Assembly: GCA_002422395.1 (NCBI GenBank)
Contig: DIUY01000022.1
Location: 27,083 to 91,082, forward strand
Direction: 5' to 3'
From: Methylococcaceae bacterium UBA6146
Lineage (GTDB): Bacteria; Pseudomonadota; Gammaproteobacteria; Methylococcales; Methylomonadaceae
Length of the DNA stretch: 64,000 nt
The number at the start of each line of letters is the position of its first letter. The stretch's first letter is position 1. Positions 9,779-18,224 of this stretch are shown here, in pieces. The notes under the pieces are model-generated. The model had not been told where the DNA came from. It saw only the letters and a list, made by a program, of their open reading frames with translations, and made no database searches. A program made the translations under genes and the position numbers.

Positions 9779-9889
9779 TAAGTGATTATGGATAAGTTTT
9801 TCGGCACAAAACGACTGCGCGTCCTTTACCCTCTGGGGCGCAAGTAAGGACGGGCAGTCGTAGCCCTAAAACTTTTGAGCATGTGTTTA
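9779..9889 (+). repeat. MITE-like repeat, copy B
   Basis: The same family as the copy at 8466-8576, in the opposite orientation, 111 bp. Its terminal TTA (9887-9889) forms the TAA stop codon of thiO on the minus strand, so the element defines the end of that gene. Confidence 0.8.
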
Positions 9890-10987
9890 GTGTGGGCTGG
9901 ATAGTTTATAAGGTTCGGGGTTGATTGGGGGCGGGCGCTTTAAGACCAGATCAACCAGCAATTGGGCAGAGGCCGGCCCCATAACCAGGCCATTTCTAAA
10001 ATGCCCCGCATTAATGCTCAAGTTGTCAATTTCGGGATGGTTGTCAATATAAGGCACGCCCTGTGCGGTGCCGGGCCTTAAGCCTGCCCAGTGGTGGGCC
10101 AGCGGGTAGCCGTTAAGGGCGGGCAGTAACTTTAGCGCGAATGCTTTGAGTTTGTCGTAAGCGGCAGGCGTGGTGGTTTTGTTAAATTCAGCTTGCTCCA
10201 CGGTGCTGCCCGCGAGAATTTTGCCATCCCGGCGGGGGATGAGGTAGTGGTCGTTTTCCAGCACTATGCTCTGCAAGGTGTCCGGTGTTGCATCAAATAG
10301 CAACATTTGCCCTTTGACGGGGGTTATTTTGGGTTTTTCGGTGATTGTTTTAGAAAAAATGTCCTGAAACAATTGCCCTGTCCATGCGCCTGTGGCAATA
10401 ACCAGTTGGTTGATTGCAAATGGGCCGGCTGTGGTGCCAATAGCGGTGATACGGTTTTTGTCAAGCTTAACAGTGGTCAGTTCGCAATGCTCGGCCACCG
10501 TCACCCCCTTGTTGCTGAGGTCTTGTATTAATGATTTGACCAGGCGCGGATTGCGGGCTTGGGCAATTGTGGGCAACCAAAGCGGGTTTTCAGGTGCTGC
10601 GTTTAGGCCGCTAAACTGTGCTGCGCTGGCTGGTTGGCATGGGATGGCGTTAGCTGCGCACCAGTCGACGGCGGCTTTTAAGTCCGGATTTTGGGTTATC
10701 AGCAAGCCGCAAGGCGTCCATTCGGGGTCTAGGCCCGTGTCAGCAAGCAGTTGGGCGGCTAAATCAGGGTATAAGGCCAGGCTTTGCAGCGTTAATTTCG
10801 TGATCGCATCAGCTTGGCGCCAGGGATATAGCGGCAATAAGATACCGCCGCCTGCCCATGAGGCTTCCTGTCCCAGGCTGTTTTTTTCTATAATCTTGAC
10901 GGTGGCGCCCGCGTTGGAGAATGTCCGTGCTGTCAGCAGGCCGATAATGCCGCCGCCAATAATCGTAATGTCGGGTGTGGTGGTCAT
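9887..10987 (-). CDS. thiO: Glycine oxidase ThiO (FAD-dependent)
   Basis: A 366-residue FAD enzyme of the DAO family. It oxidises glycine to iminoglycine, which is used in making the thiazole of thiamine. The N-terminal dinucleotide fold IIGGGIIGLLTA (~8-19) and the EASWAGGGIL block are typical of ThiO, as is the C-terminal HxxGLRPGT motif with a conserved glycine-rich FAD contact (HFRNGLVMGPASA). It differs from amino-acid dehydrogenases by length and the ThiO-like HWAGLRP context. No thiG or thiS neighbour is visible. The stop codon is supplied by a repeat element. The start ATG at 10987 has no strong Shine-Dalgarno. Confidence 0.9.
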   Translation of the reverse strand: MTTTPDITIIGGGIIGLLTARTFSNAGATVKIIEKNSLGQEASWAGGGILLPLYPWRQADAITKLTLQSLALYPDLAAQLLADTGLDPEWTPCGLLITQNPDLKAAVDWCAANAIPCQPASAAQFSGLNAAPENPLWLPTIAQARNPRLVKSLIQDLSNKGVTVAEHCELTTVKLDKNRITAIGTTAGPFAINQLVIATGAWTGQLFQDIFSKTITEKPKITPVKGQMLLFDATPDTLQSIVLENDHYLIPRRDGKILAGSTVEQAEFNKTTTPAAYDKLKAFALKLLPALNGYPLAHHWAGLRPGTAQGVPYIDNHPEIDNLSINAGHFRNGLVMGPASAQLLVDLVLKRPPPINPEPYKLSSPH

Positions 10988-11346
10988 GAGGGATTTTGGG
11001 GATGGGTTTTAATTGTTGCCGCATAGTATAGCTTACCCCGGCATTGAAAAGTGCCGGGTATGGGGGCTGCAAGTCGGGATATGTAAAATGGTGTATTTTT
11101 CCAAAGCGGTGGTGGTTTTAGTAAGGAAAGTGAGACTGTGTTGTGTTGTTGTTTTTTATACACATTAAGTCCCGTTACTTGGGTTTTTTATGTTAGTTAT
11201 TGATAAAAAAGGAATAATTGTGGTTTCAAAAATAGCATTAAAACTTGTAGTGGATTAGGTTTGCTGCTAATATCGCCATTGTAAAACTCGCTTTGTTGTA
11301 TAAAAGCAAAACTTGTAAAATAATAACCTTATAAAAGGGGAAGCCG
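10988..11346. other. AT-rich intergenic region ahead of an outer-membrane protein gene
   Basis: The 359 bases between divergent thiO and the outer-membrane protein gene hold no convincing gene. The last part is AT-rich and carries the ribosome site AAAAGGGGAAG just ahead of 11347. Promoters for both sides are expected but none is clear enough to mark. Confidence 0.5.
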
Positions 11347-12243
11347 ATGATGAACAAAAACAAAACAGTCTGGGGCATTGCCGCAGCAACATTAACAATC
11401 GCCGGTGCTTTGGTTGCACCACAAGCTGCTGTAGCGCACTCAAAAGCGGAGCGTATGGCGGAAGCGGCAAACAATAAAGTTGAAGCGTTGGAAGCCCAAC
11501 TTCAACAAATGCAATATGAACTACAAGCATTACGGGCAGAAGCTGGCCGTCCTGTTTCTAGCGCCGATTCTGCCAAAGTCCAAGAGTTGGATCAATGGAT
11601 GAACTCAGTTAAGTCTGAACCAGCTAAAGCTGACAGCAAAGACGACATGGTGTTCTTCCGTGGTGGTTATGCGCATGCTGATAGCCTTAGAGGCGGTACC
11701 TTGGACCCTACAGCCCCAGGCGGTAATTCAGGTGGCGTGTTAAATGGTGCGATAGGCGAACAAGATGCTTGGTACTTTGGCGCAGGTTTCGATTTTAGTT
11801 TGAATGATGATCTGTTTGGTATGATGAGCGGCACTGAAGTGCTTGCTGAATTAATGTTTGATTACAAAGAGTTAGGTGAGAAAGAACCTAATGGTATCAC
11901 TCCTGCTATAGGTGGGGCTACTGGGCTTCCTGCGGTTAACACCGAATCAGCTACCGTCAACCAACTGACCTTAGCGGCATCACCAAAAATCAAATTCCTT
12001 AAAGGCCAAGCGTTCCGGCCTTGGTTGATTCCAGTCGGCTTCGAATTGAGTATTGTTAGCCCACCATCTGATGCAATTACCGTCTTAAACCCAGGTATGC
12101 AATTCGGTTTAGGTGCTGATTACAAAATCTGGAACAATCTTTTTGTAGGTGCTGATGCACGTTACCACTATTCTCCAGACAACGTTGACGGCGTAAACAC
12201 TAACGGCGTAACGGCCGGTGGTTATGTCGGTATTGGTTTCTAA
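11347..12243 (+). CDS. Outer-membrane beta-barrel protein with N-terminal coiled coil
   Basis: This 298-residue precursor has a signal peptide (MMNKNKTVWGIAAATLTIAG..., cleavage near AVAHS, ~residue 31). A short heptad-like coiled coil follows (~36-67), rich in Leu, Gln and Glu, as in trimeric periplasmic anchors. The rest alternates aromatic and hydrophobic residues and ends in GGYVGIGF, the terminal-Phe signature of outer-membrane barrels. It is probably a small porin or structural barrel; substrate unknown. A strong AAAAGGGGAAG ribosome site and a strong terminator suggest high, monocistronic expression. ATG-ATG leaves the start uncertain by one codon. Confidence 0.85.
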   Translation: MMNKNKTVWGIAAATLTIAGALVAPQAAVAHSKAERMAEAANNKVEALEAQLQQMQYELQALRAEAGRPVSSADSAKVQELDQWMNSVKSEPAKADSKDDMVFFRGGYAHADSLRGGTLDPTAPGGNSGGVLNGAIGEQDAWYFGAGFDFSLNDDLFGMMSGTEVLAELMFDYKELGEKEPNGITPAIGGATGLPAVNTESATVNQLTLAASPKIKFLKGQAFRPWLIPVGFELSIVSPPSDAITVLNPGMQFGLGADYKIWNNLFVGADARYHYSPDNVDGVNTNGVTAGGYVGIGF

Positions 12244-12265
12244 GCAAAACGCTTAAAGCCGGTTA

Positions 12266-12302
12266 GCAAAAAGGGAGGGCATAAAACCCCTCCCTTTTTT
12301 GT
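12266..12302 (+). terminator. Rho-independent terminator of the barrel-protein gene
   Basis: AAAAAGGGAGGG pairs with CCCTCCCTTTTT over a short loop and is followed by a T-run; it lies 25 bases after the stop codon. Confidence 0.92.
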
Positions 12303-12348
12303 GCCTGGAAACGACCCCTTGGGAACGGGCATGAAATAATTTCAGTGA

Positions 12349-12386
12349 CTACCGGCAGCCAGTCCTTCAAAGACTGGCAGTCGTAG
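12349..12386. repeat. Imperfect intergenic palindrome
   Basis: A CTACxGGCAGCCAGTC arm pairs with GACTGGCAGTCGTAG around CTTCAAA. Its wording (CAGTCGTAG) resembles the inner palindrome of the MITE-like repeats, but the terminal sequences are absent. Confidence 0.5.
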
Positions 12387-12478
12387 GCTCTTACCCATTG
12401 TAAAAACACATTTGACTACTCGGCTAAGTGGTTTTGCACAGGCCCCTTATTGAGGGTAGCCTAATTTTATATTAGACT

Positions 12479-12496
12479 TGTACAATTTAAAGTACA
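12479..12496. promoter_or_regulatory. Candidate YefM operator
   Basis: TGTACA (12479-12484) and GTACA (12492-12496) form an inverted pair 16 bases before the yefM start. YefM antitoxins are known to bind TGTACA-centred palindromes in their own promoter, so autoregulation is likely here. Assignment rests on the motif and position only. Confidence 0.6.
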
Positions 12497-12511
12497 TCTT
12501 ATGGGGGTGTC

Positions 12512-12766
12512 ATGCGTATCCTTTCTTTTACCCAAGCAAGAAATAACTTAAAGTCCGTGCTTGATGATGTCATCAACGATGCTGATTGCACCATCATTAC
12601 CCGCCGTGATGCCGAAAATGCGGTGGTCATGTCAATGGGCTATTACCATAGCCTGATAGAAACTGTCCACTTGTTAAAATCACCTGCTAACGCTGCCCAC
12701 CTTGCCAAATCTATTGGGCAATACAAAGCGGGTCTTGTTGCCGAACGGGACGTGGTTGATGGCTAG
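12512..12766 (+). CDS. yefM: Antitoxin YefM (Phd/YefM family)
   Basis: An 84-residue antitoxin that neutralises YoeB and represses its own operon. The N-terminus MRILSFTQARNNLKSVLDDV and the following TIITRRDAENAVVMSMGYY are the standard Phd/YefM DNA-binding fold; the C-terminal part would wrap the toxin. It starts at ATG 12512 behind GGGGGTGTC. It overlaps yoeB by 8 bases, the usual coupled order antitoxin-toxin. A TGTACA-type palindrome lies in front. Confidence 0.95.
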   Translation: MRILSFTQARNNLKSVLDDVINDADCTIITRRDAENAVVMSMGYYHSLIETVHLLKSPANAAHLAKSIGQYKAGLVAERDVVDG

Positions 12767-13025
12767 GCTGTTGGCTTGGACTGATGCGGCTTGGAATGAC
12801 TATTTATATTGGCAGGGACAAGACAAAAAAACCTTAAAGCGTATCAACAAGCTAATCGCCGATACTAAACGGACACCATTTACGGGCATGGGCAAGCCGG
12901 AGCCGTTGCGGGAAAACTTGGCAGGTTTTTGGTCTAGGCGCGTCGACGAGTCAAACCGTCTGGTCTATGCGGCCAATGACAGCCACTTAACTATTATTGC
13001 TTGCCGATACCATTATCAAGATTAA
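12759..13025 (+). CDS. yoeB: Toxin YoeB (ribosome-dependent mRNA endonuclease)
   Basis: An 88-residue RelE-superfamily toxin that cleaves mRNA at the start region when bound to the ribosome. The residues matching E. coli Glu46, Arg65 and His83 are present as Glu48, Arg67 and His85 (GKPEPLREN, SNRLVY, CRYHYQD), so it looks active. ATG 12759 sits inside the end of yefM. Its stop codon shares one base with the start of the peptidase gene behind it, so toxin translation may feed into a housekeeping gene. Confidence 0.95.
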   Translation: MARLLAWTDAAWNDYLYWQGQDKKTLKRINKLIADTKRTPFTGMGKPEPLRENLAGFWSRRVDESNRLVYAANDSHLTIIACRYHYQD

Positions 13026-13990
13026 TGAAAACTCTTTATCCTGAACTACAACCTTACCAAATTTTTTTTCTGGAAACCGATAGCAAACATTCAGTTTATG
13101 TCGAGCAAAGCGGCAATCCTGAAGGTATCCCCGTTATTTTTCTGCACGGCGGGCCGTGTTCCGGCACTAAGCCCGATCACCGGCGATTTTTTAATCCTGA
13201 ACATTATCGGATCATTTTATTTGACCAACGTGGTTGTGGCCAATCATTGCCTTTTGGCGAGCTGGAAAACAATACGACGCAAGACTTAATTGACGACATG
13301 GAGCGCATCCGGCAACGCTTGGGCATAATGCGCTGGCTGGTGTTTGGCGGTTCATGGGGCGGCGCCTTGGCGTTATTGTATGCCCAGCAACATCCTTCCG
13401 CAGTGGACGGTTTAGTTATCCGTGCCGTGTTTTTGGCACGCCAGCAAGACATGGATTGGTTTGCCAAAGATGGGGCGGGGCGCATTTATCCCGAACAATG
13501 GCAGCGGTTGGTGGATAGCATCCATCATCATTACCAAGAAAATCTTATTGAAGGGCTCTGTGCCGCGTTATGGGGCGAAGACGAAGTTGCCAAACGCCGC
13601 GTCACCAAGGAGTGGATGGCCTGGGGCGCTCAAGTGGCCTTGGGAAACGCGTATGATGCCAGCATCCAAAATGAGCATGTCACCGAGAAAATGGTCAAGC
13701 AGGCGCGGATGGAACTGCATTATGCCAAACATCATTATTTTGTTGCCGAAAACCAGATTCTGGACAATTGCCCGCGCATAAATAAAATCCCGACGGTGAT
13801 CATCCATGGCCGCCAGGATTTGCTTTGCCCGTTGGAAGCTGGCATGAAGCTGCATCTGGCTTTGCCTGATGCCGATTACATTGTGCTGCCTAATGCCGGG
13901 CATATCGCCCAGGGCGAAGAAATGACCGACGCGCTGGTTTGCGCCACTGACCGGTTTGCCGCAAGCTTGCAAAAACGGGGCGATAGATGA
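13025..13990 (+). CDS. pip: Proline iminopeptidase (alpha/beta hydrolase, S33 family)
   Basis: A 321-residue cytoplasmic peptidase that removes N-terminal proline. It has the oxyanion block HGGPCSG (41-47), FDQRGCGQS (~66-74), and the nucleophile Ser110 in GGSWGG. The acid lies near GRQDLLCP and the catalytic His in NAGHIA. The chosen ATG at 13025 overlaps the yoeB stop by one base. The gene ends in ATGA shared with ubiX, so four genes from yefM on form one overlapping run. Confidence 0.94.
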   Translation: MKTLYPELQPYQIFFLETDSKHSVYVEQSGNPEGIPVIFLHGGPCSGTKPDHRRFFNPEHYRIILFDQRGCGQSLPFGELENNTTQDLIDDMERIRQRLGIMRWLVFGGSWGGALALLYAQQHPSAVDGLVIRAVFLARQQDMDWFAKDGAGRIYPEQWQRLVDSIHHHYQENLIEGLCAALWGEDEVAKRRVTKEWMAWGAQVALGNAYDASIQNEHVTEKMVKQARMELHYAKHHYFVAENQILDNCPRINKIPTVIIHGRQDLLCPLEAGMKLHLALPDADYIVLPNAGHIAQGEEMTDALVCATDRFAASLQKRGDR

Positions 13991-14592
13991 GCCAGTTAGC
14001 GGGTAATGCGGATTCGGCAATGCCAAAAAAACGTTTGGTCATCGCCATGACTGGCGCGACCGGTGCAGTTTACGGGGTCAGGATGTTGCAGGTGCTCCAG
14101 GCTCAGGCGCAATGGGAAACGCATCTGGTGATTTCTTCAGCGGGCTTGGTGAACCTTAAATATGAAATGGACATGCAGCGGGCGCAATTGTATGCGCTCG
14201 CCGATGTGACGTATGGGATCAATGATATTGCCGCCGCTATTGCAAGCGGCTCATTCAAGACGGAAGGCGTGATTATTGCGCCTTGTTCGATGAAAACATT
14301 GGCCGCTGTGGCGCATGGCTTTGGCGACAACCTGATTTCCCGTGCCGCCGATGTCGCTTTGAAGGAGCGGCGTAAAGTGGTGATAATGCCGCGCGAAACG
14401 CCGCTTAACCTGGCGCATATCCGCAATATGGCCAGCGTGACGGAAATGGGCGGCATTATTTTCCCCCCGATGCCGGCTTTTTATAGCAAATCTGACTCTG
14501 TGGCCGCATTGGTCGATGAAGGTGTCGGGCGTGTTCTGGATATGTTCGGTGTCGATGTGGCTGGTTTGTTTAAGCCTTGGAATGGTTTGTGA
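13987..14592 (+). CDS. ubiX: Flavin prenyltransferase UbiX
   Basis: A 201-residue enzyme that attaches dimethylallyl to FMN to make prenylated FMN, the cofactor of the decarboxylase UbiD in ubiquinone synthesis. Seen are the N-terminal MTGATGAVYG nucleotide loop, the PCSMKTLAAVAHGFGDNLISRAADV-type active region and the RETPLNLAHIRNM block. ATG 13987 overlaps the pip stop (ATGA). M12 is an alternative start since the first 11 residues are not conserved in style. ubiD is not in the window. Confidence 0.95.
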   Translation: MSQLAGNADSAMPKKRLVIAMTGATGAVYGVRMLQVLQAQAQWETHLVISSAGLVNLKYEMDMQRAQLYALADVTYGINDIAAAIASGSFKTEGVIIAPCSMKTLAAVAHGFGDNLISRAADVALKERRKVVIMPRETPLNLAHIRNMASVTEMGGIIFPPMPAFYSKSDSVAALVDEGVGRVLDMFGVDVAGLFKPWNGL

Positions 14593-14617
14593 CGGCACAT
14601 TAAGTTAAAAATCCCCT

Positions 14618-16132
14618 ATGACCGAAAAACTGTTATCTGCTGTTAATAAGCATCTCATTTGGCTTTTGGCTGGCGTATTTGCCTTGCGTGTCGGCTATCT
14701 TTTTGTCAATGGCCTCGATTTAATTGGCGATGAAAGCTACTACTGGGATTGGTCCCGTAGGCCTGATTGGTGTTATTACAGCAAGCCGCCCATGGTGGCT
14801 TGGCTGATTGGGGCGTTTACCGGCGTGGGCGGCGATTATACGGCCATCGTGCGCTTACCTGCTGTGGTGCTAGGGATGGTCTTTTTAGGTTATTTTTATG
14901 CGACGGCAAAGGCTTTTTATTCGGCGCGGGCCGCCGCTTTTGCCTTGTTGTTGATTTTGGCCATGCCGTTTAATGTGTTGGCCAACTTTATTATGACCAT
15001 CGACCCGCCGCTGTATTGCTTCTGGATGATGAGCCTGTACTACTTGCACAAGGCGTTGTTCGGGCACAGCTTAAGTGCCTGGTTTTGGGCGGGGTTGGCA
15101 ACGGGTGCGGCCTTGCTCAGCAAGCAAGTTGCTTTATTTATCCCGCTTATGCTGGTTTGTTTTTTGTTGCAGGACAGATCCCGGCATGTTTTATTTAAAA
15201 GGGAGTTTTTGTTTTATTTATGCCCTATTATCGTTTGCTTAATCCCGATTTTGCTGTGGAACCAACAGCATGACTGGGTTATGTTCGGCCATAGCAAAGG
15301 GCATTTTGGTATCAAAGAATCCGCCACGTTGGCAACCCGGCTGGGGCAAGCGGGCGAGTTTTTGTTGTTTCAATTGTTACTGGTTTCGCCGGTGCTTTTT
15401 GTGTTGATCGCCATTATGGGCTTTAAAGCAACAGGCCGCTTTACTAGGCTAAGCGAGGAAGAACAATTCCTGATGCTGATGGGGCCAATTTTACTTTTAG
15501 GCGTGCTGGCATTGAGTTTGGTGCAAAAAGTGCAGGGCAACTGGCCGATGCCTTTTTATTTTAGTGCGCTAATTTTATTAAGTGGGCAATGGGTTGCAGG
15601 CGACTGGAAAAAATGGCTAAAGACGGGCGTTATTATTGGTTATTTAATGGTGTCGCTCACTTACGCGCTGCCGTTGTTAATCCAAGCGTTTAACCTGCAT
15701 AACACGGTGATTGACCCCACATACCGTTTTAGGCACTGGCATGAGCTGGCTACAGCAATTGATGTGGAACGAAAAAAAGCGTTACCGCCTTCTGAGCGCA
15801 CTTTTATTATGGCATTGGGACACCGCTATTTGGCTAGCCAGCTCGCCTTTTATCTGCCCGATCACCCTAACGTTTACCGTTATGAAGAAAATGGGAAAGT
15901 CACTTCACAATACGAAGTGTGGCCTGGCCCTGTTGAATATATAGGCAAAACTGCATTTATCGTGAGTGAAAAAGGCGCGTCAGACATTTCTAAGGTCTTG
16001 AAATCAGCGTTTCATAGTTTCCGCCAAGTGGGCGTCATAGATAATCCCATGGCTAAAAATAGCCATTACAATTTGTTTATAGCTGAAAACCTTAAGTTTT
16101 GGCCGCCAAAGACGATGAAGGGAAATGAATGA
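14618..16132 (+). CDS. Membrane glycosyltransferase, GT39/ArnT-like (PMT_2)
   Basis: A 504-residue polytopic inner-membrane protein. The N-terminus has the periplasmic acidic pair of the family (DLIGDESYYWDWSRRPDWCYYSKPPMVAW split over ~35-65), which marks lipid-linked sugar transferases such as ArnT. About ten hydrophobic segments follow and a soluble C-terminal domain (~370-504). It likely moves a sugar from a polyprenyl carrier to an acceptor outside the cytoplasmic membrane. It overlaps the PAP2 gene by 4 bases; such pairs often act on lipid A or on carrier recycling. The acceptor is not determinable here. Confidence 0.88.
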   Translation: MTEKLLSAVNKHLIWLLAGVFALRVGYLFVNGLDLIGDESYYWDWSRRPDWCYYSKPPMVAWLIGAFTGVGGDYTAIVRLPAVVLGMVFLGYFYATAKAFYSARAAAFALLLILAMPFNVLANFIMTIDPPLYCFWMMSLYYLHKALFGHSLSAWFWAGLATGAALLSKQVALFIPLMLVCFLLQDRSRHVLFKREFLFYLCPIIVCLIPILLWNQQHDWVMFGHSKGHFGIKESATLATRLGQAGEFLLFQLLLVSPVLFVLIAIMGFKATGRFTRLSEEEQFLMLMGPILLLGVLALSLVQKVQGNWPMPFYFSALILLSGQWVAGDWKKWLKTGVIIGYLMVSLTYALPLLIQAFNLHNTVIDPTYRFRHWHELATAIDVERKKALPPSERTFIMALGHRYLASQLAFYLPDHPNVYRYEENGKVTSQYEVWPGPVEYIGKTAFIVSEKGASDISKVLKSAFHSFRQVGVIDNPMAKNSHYNLFIAENLKFWPPKTMKGNE

Positions 16133-16806
16133 TGGTTATTAAATTAGAGCGTCGTTGGTGTGAGTTCGCAGCTCTTTTGGCCTTGATCTTTCTGACCACC
16201 GGTTTTTTTTGGTTTAGTGACCTTGACCTGCAAGCAGCGGCGTTGTTTTATCAACCGGGCGCTGAAAATAATGCTTGGCCTTGGCAGCACTGGTGGCTTT
16301 GGCAGTTATTGTTCCGTTATGCCGATGCGTTTATTAGGGTAGCGGCTATGGGTGTGTTGGTGGTTGCGGTTTTAGGCTATTGGTTGCCAAAATTAAAGCC
16401 GTTGCAACGTCCCGCGCTTTATATTTTTTTAGTGATTGTTTTAGGCCCGGGATTGGTTGTCAATCTGGTTTTTAAGGATAACTGGGGAAGGCCCAGGCCT
16501 GTCCATGTCAGTGAGTTTGGTGGCCAACACGATTATATCCCGCCGTTAAAAATCGGCACTACGGGTGAAAAGTCGTTTCCTTGTGGGCATTGTTCGGTAG
16601 GGTATGCTTTTTTTGTGCTGTATTTTTTATCACGCAAACGCAAGCTGTTTTATTTTCTCTTAACGATAGTGTTGGCCTTGCTGATGGGCTTAACCCGCAT
16701 GTCGGCAGGCGGGCATTTTATTTCAGATGTTCTATGGTCAGGCTATTTGGTGTTTTTCGTTTCCTGGCTTGTCTATTACGGCTGGTATGAGCGTAAGCGA
16801 ACGTAA
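16129..16806 (+). CDS. PAP2-family phosphatase (lipid phosphatase)
   Basis: A 225-residue inner-membrane phosphatase with the complete three-part acid-phosphatase signature: KDNWGRPRP (~120), PCGHCSVG (~145, Cys replacing the usual Ser) and TRMSAGGHFISDV (~190). About six membrane segments. Likely substrates are lipid phosphates such as undecaprenyl diphosphate or lipid A phosphate; this follows from the family and from coupling (ATGA) to the GT39 gene. It ends 15 bases before a convergent gene. Confidence 0.9.
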   Translation: MMVIKLERRWCEFAALLALIFLTTGFFWFSDLDLQAAALFYQPGAENNAWPWQHWWLWQLLFRYADAFIRVAAMGVLVVAVLGYWLPKLKPLQRPALYIFLVIVLGPGLVVNLVFKDNWGRPRPVHVSEFGGQHDYIPPLKIGTTGEKSFPCGHCSVGYAFFVLYFLSRKRKLFYFLLTIVLALLMGLTRMSAGGHFISDVLWSGYLVFFVSWLVYYGWYERKRT

Positions 16807-16821
16807 ATTAAGCTTAAATGG

Positions 16822-17646
16822 TTAGATGGGTGGCTGTTTGATTCCGGTTGTGTTAACCGTGACCTTATCGCCAACAGCTAATGTGCCAGATTGGTTATGC
16901 AGCGCGTTTTGCCCAAAATAGATTTTGTTTTGCCATTTTCTCAGACGGTTCAGTGTCGTTAAAGGCTCTTTGCCGACTTTCGCGGTGATAGGATCGATGG
17001 CCGGGACTGAACACCGCGAGCAGGGTTTGGGCAGCCTAAAATCAATGTCGCCAATCTTGATTTCGCGCCAACTGTCTTCGGCATAGGCAGGGCAGCCTGA
17101 GACAACCAAATTGGGCCGGAAACGGGACATCGGCAAATCCAGCTGCATTTCATTGTTTAACGAAGCCAGTGAATTTTTAGAAATGATCAGGAAAGGGAAG
17201 CCATCGGCAAAGGCGACCTGATCGCGGGTGATGCCGTAATTAGGGTCAACAGGGCGGATAGTTTCGTCCGGCAGGTAAACTAGGCGGCAGTCTATGGCCA
17301 GAAAATCGCTAAGCCATTCGTCCGCCAATTTGGACACGCTTTTGGCATGGCATTGGTCATGCCAAATAGTGCTGGGTATAAGTTCCCCATCACTAGGCAT
17401 TAAGGGGAGTGGCAAATCCTCCATGCCTTGGGCGGATAGGATTAGCTCATTCTCTGCCAGTGCCGTTTTGATTAATGCCATTGCCGGTAACCGGCGTTGG
17501 CTAAGAAATTGCCCGGCATCGTCAATAAGCATCCATTTCCTGTCATACTGAAGGCCTGTTGCGGTGACCGGCCAGCTAGTCACGTTAATGCCGGCCAGCG
17601 ATTTCACCGGATAAATTGTCATCGCGTCCAAGGTGTAATTTGTCAT
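16822..17646 (-). CDS. MOSC domain protein (YcbX-like)
   Basis: A ~274-residue protein with an N-terminal beta-barrel MOSC_N domain (LDAMTIYPVKSLAGINV) and a C-terminal MOSC domain. The conserved Cys lies in LPKPCSRCSVP, the residue thought to bind molybdopterin. The E. coli relative YcbX reduces N-hydroxylated compounds using the molybdenum cofactor. No ferredoxin domain is fused, unlike YcbX. The ATG at 17646 is preferred over a TTG at 17673, since the family begins with LDAMTIYPVKS-like sequence. Confidence 0.9.
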   Translation of the reverse strand: MTNYTLDAMTIYPVKSLAGINVTSWPVTATGLQYDRKWMLIDDAGQFLSQRRLPAMALIKTALAENELILSAQGMEDLPLPLMPSDGELIPSTIWHDQCHAKSVSKLADEWLSDFLAIDCRLVYLPDETIRPVDPNYGITRDQVAFADGFPFLIISKNSLASLNNEMQLDLPMSRFRPNLVVSGCPAYAEDSWREIKIGDIDFRLPKPCSRCSVPAIDPITAKVGKEPLTTLNRLRKWQNKIYFGQNALHNQSGTLAVGDKVTVNTTGIKQPPI

Positions 17647-17681
17647 TTGTGGGCCATGTGGTTGCCGTCTCAAACAGTTTT

Positions 17682-18062
17682 TTATTTAAAGACCAATTGG
17701 CTTTGTGTCGTTAGTAAATGGTCGCCTAATTCATTATTGTAGCGGTCAAATTTTATGCCGTATTCGTAACGGCTTAAGGGTGCAATCCGGACAATGCTGG
17801 CTTTTATCGTAAAGGTTTTGCCAGAATGAAAGCATAAAGTTAGGGTGAGCTTTTGATTGACCTTAAGTTTTTTATCCGTTGCAATCAACACGCCTTTACT
17901 GGTAATGTCCAGCAACTTGACGCTAATCGCCTTACCAAAGCTAAACAGGCCGAGGTCACTGAGATAGGCGGAAATATCTGGACGGACACATCGGGTTGCA
18001 ACACGCTGGTTTTTTATTACACTTTCAGAACCCCGTTTGATGTTCTTGGTAGGCTTTATCAT
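17682..18062 (-). CDS. PilZ domain protein
   Basis: A 126-residue single-domain protein. It carries the c-di-GMP contacts of PilZ in reduced form: an RVATR motif (~20-24) and D-x-(T)S-x-x-G in LDITSKGVLI (~52-61). The rest is beta-rich with a closing helix. It is probably a c-di-GMP receptor; partner unknown. It is divergent from the PQQ-linked cluster. Confidence 0.78.
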   Translation of the reverse strand: MIKPTKNIKRGSESVIKNQRVATRCVRPDISAYLSDLGLFSFGKAISVKLLDITSKGVLIATDKKLKVNQKLTLTLCFHSGKTFTIKASIVRIAPLSRYEYGIKFDRYNNELGDHLLTTQSQLVFK

Positions 18063-18224
18063 AAGTAATTACACAGTCGAATAGTAAGGGCAGGTTCTAA
18101 GTATTGATGGTAAGCGGATAAATTTCAAATGGAAAGTTTAGCAATTTTAGATTAAAAATTATTAAATCCACTAGAATTAAATCTGTCAGAATTAAACCCA
18201 GGAAGTTTTTACAACTATAAAACA

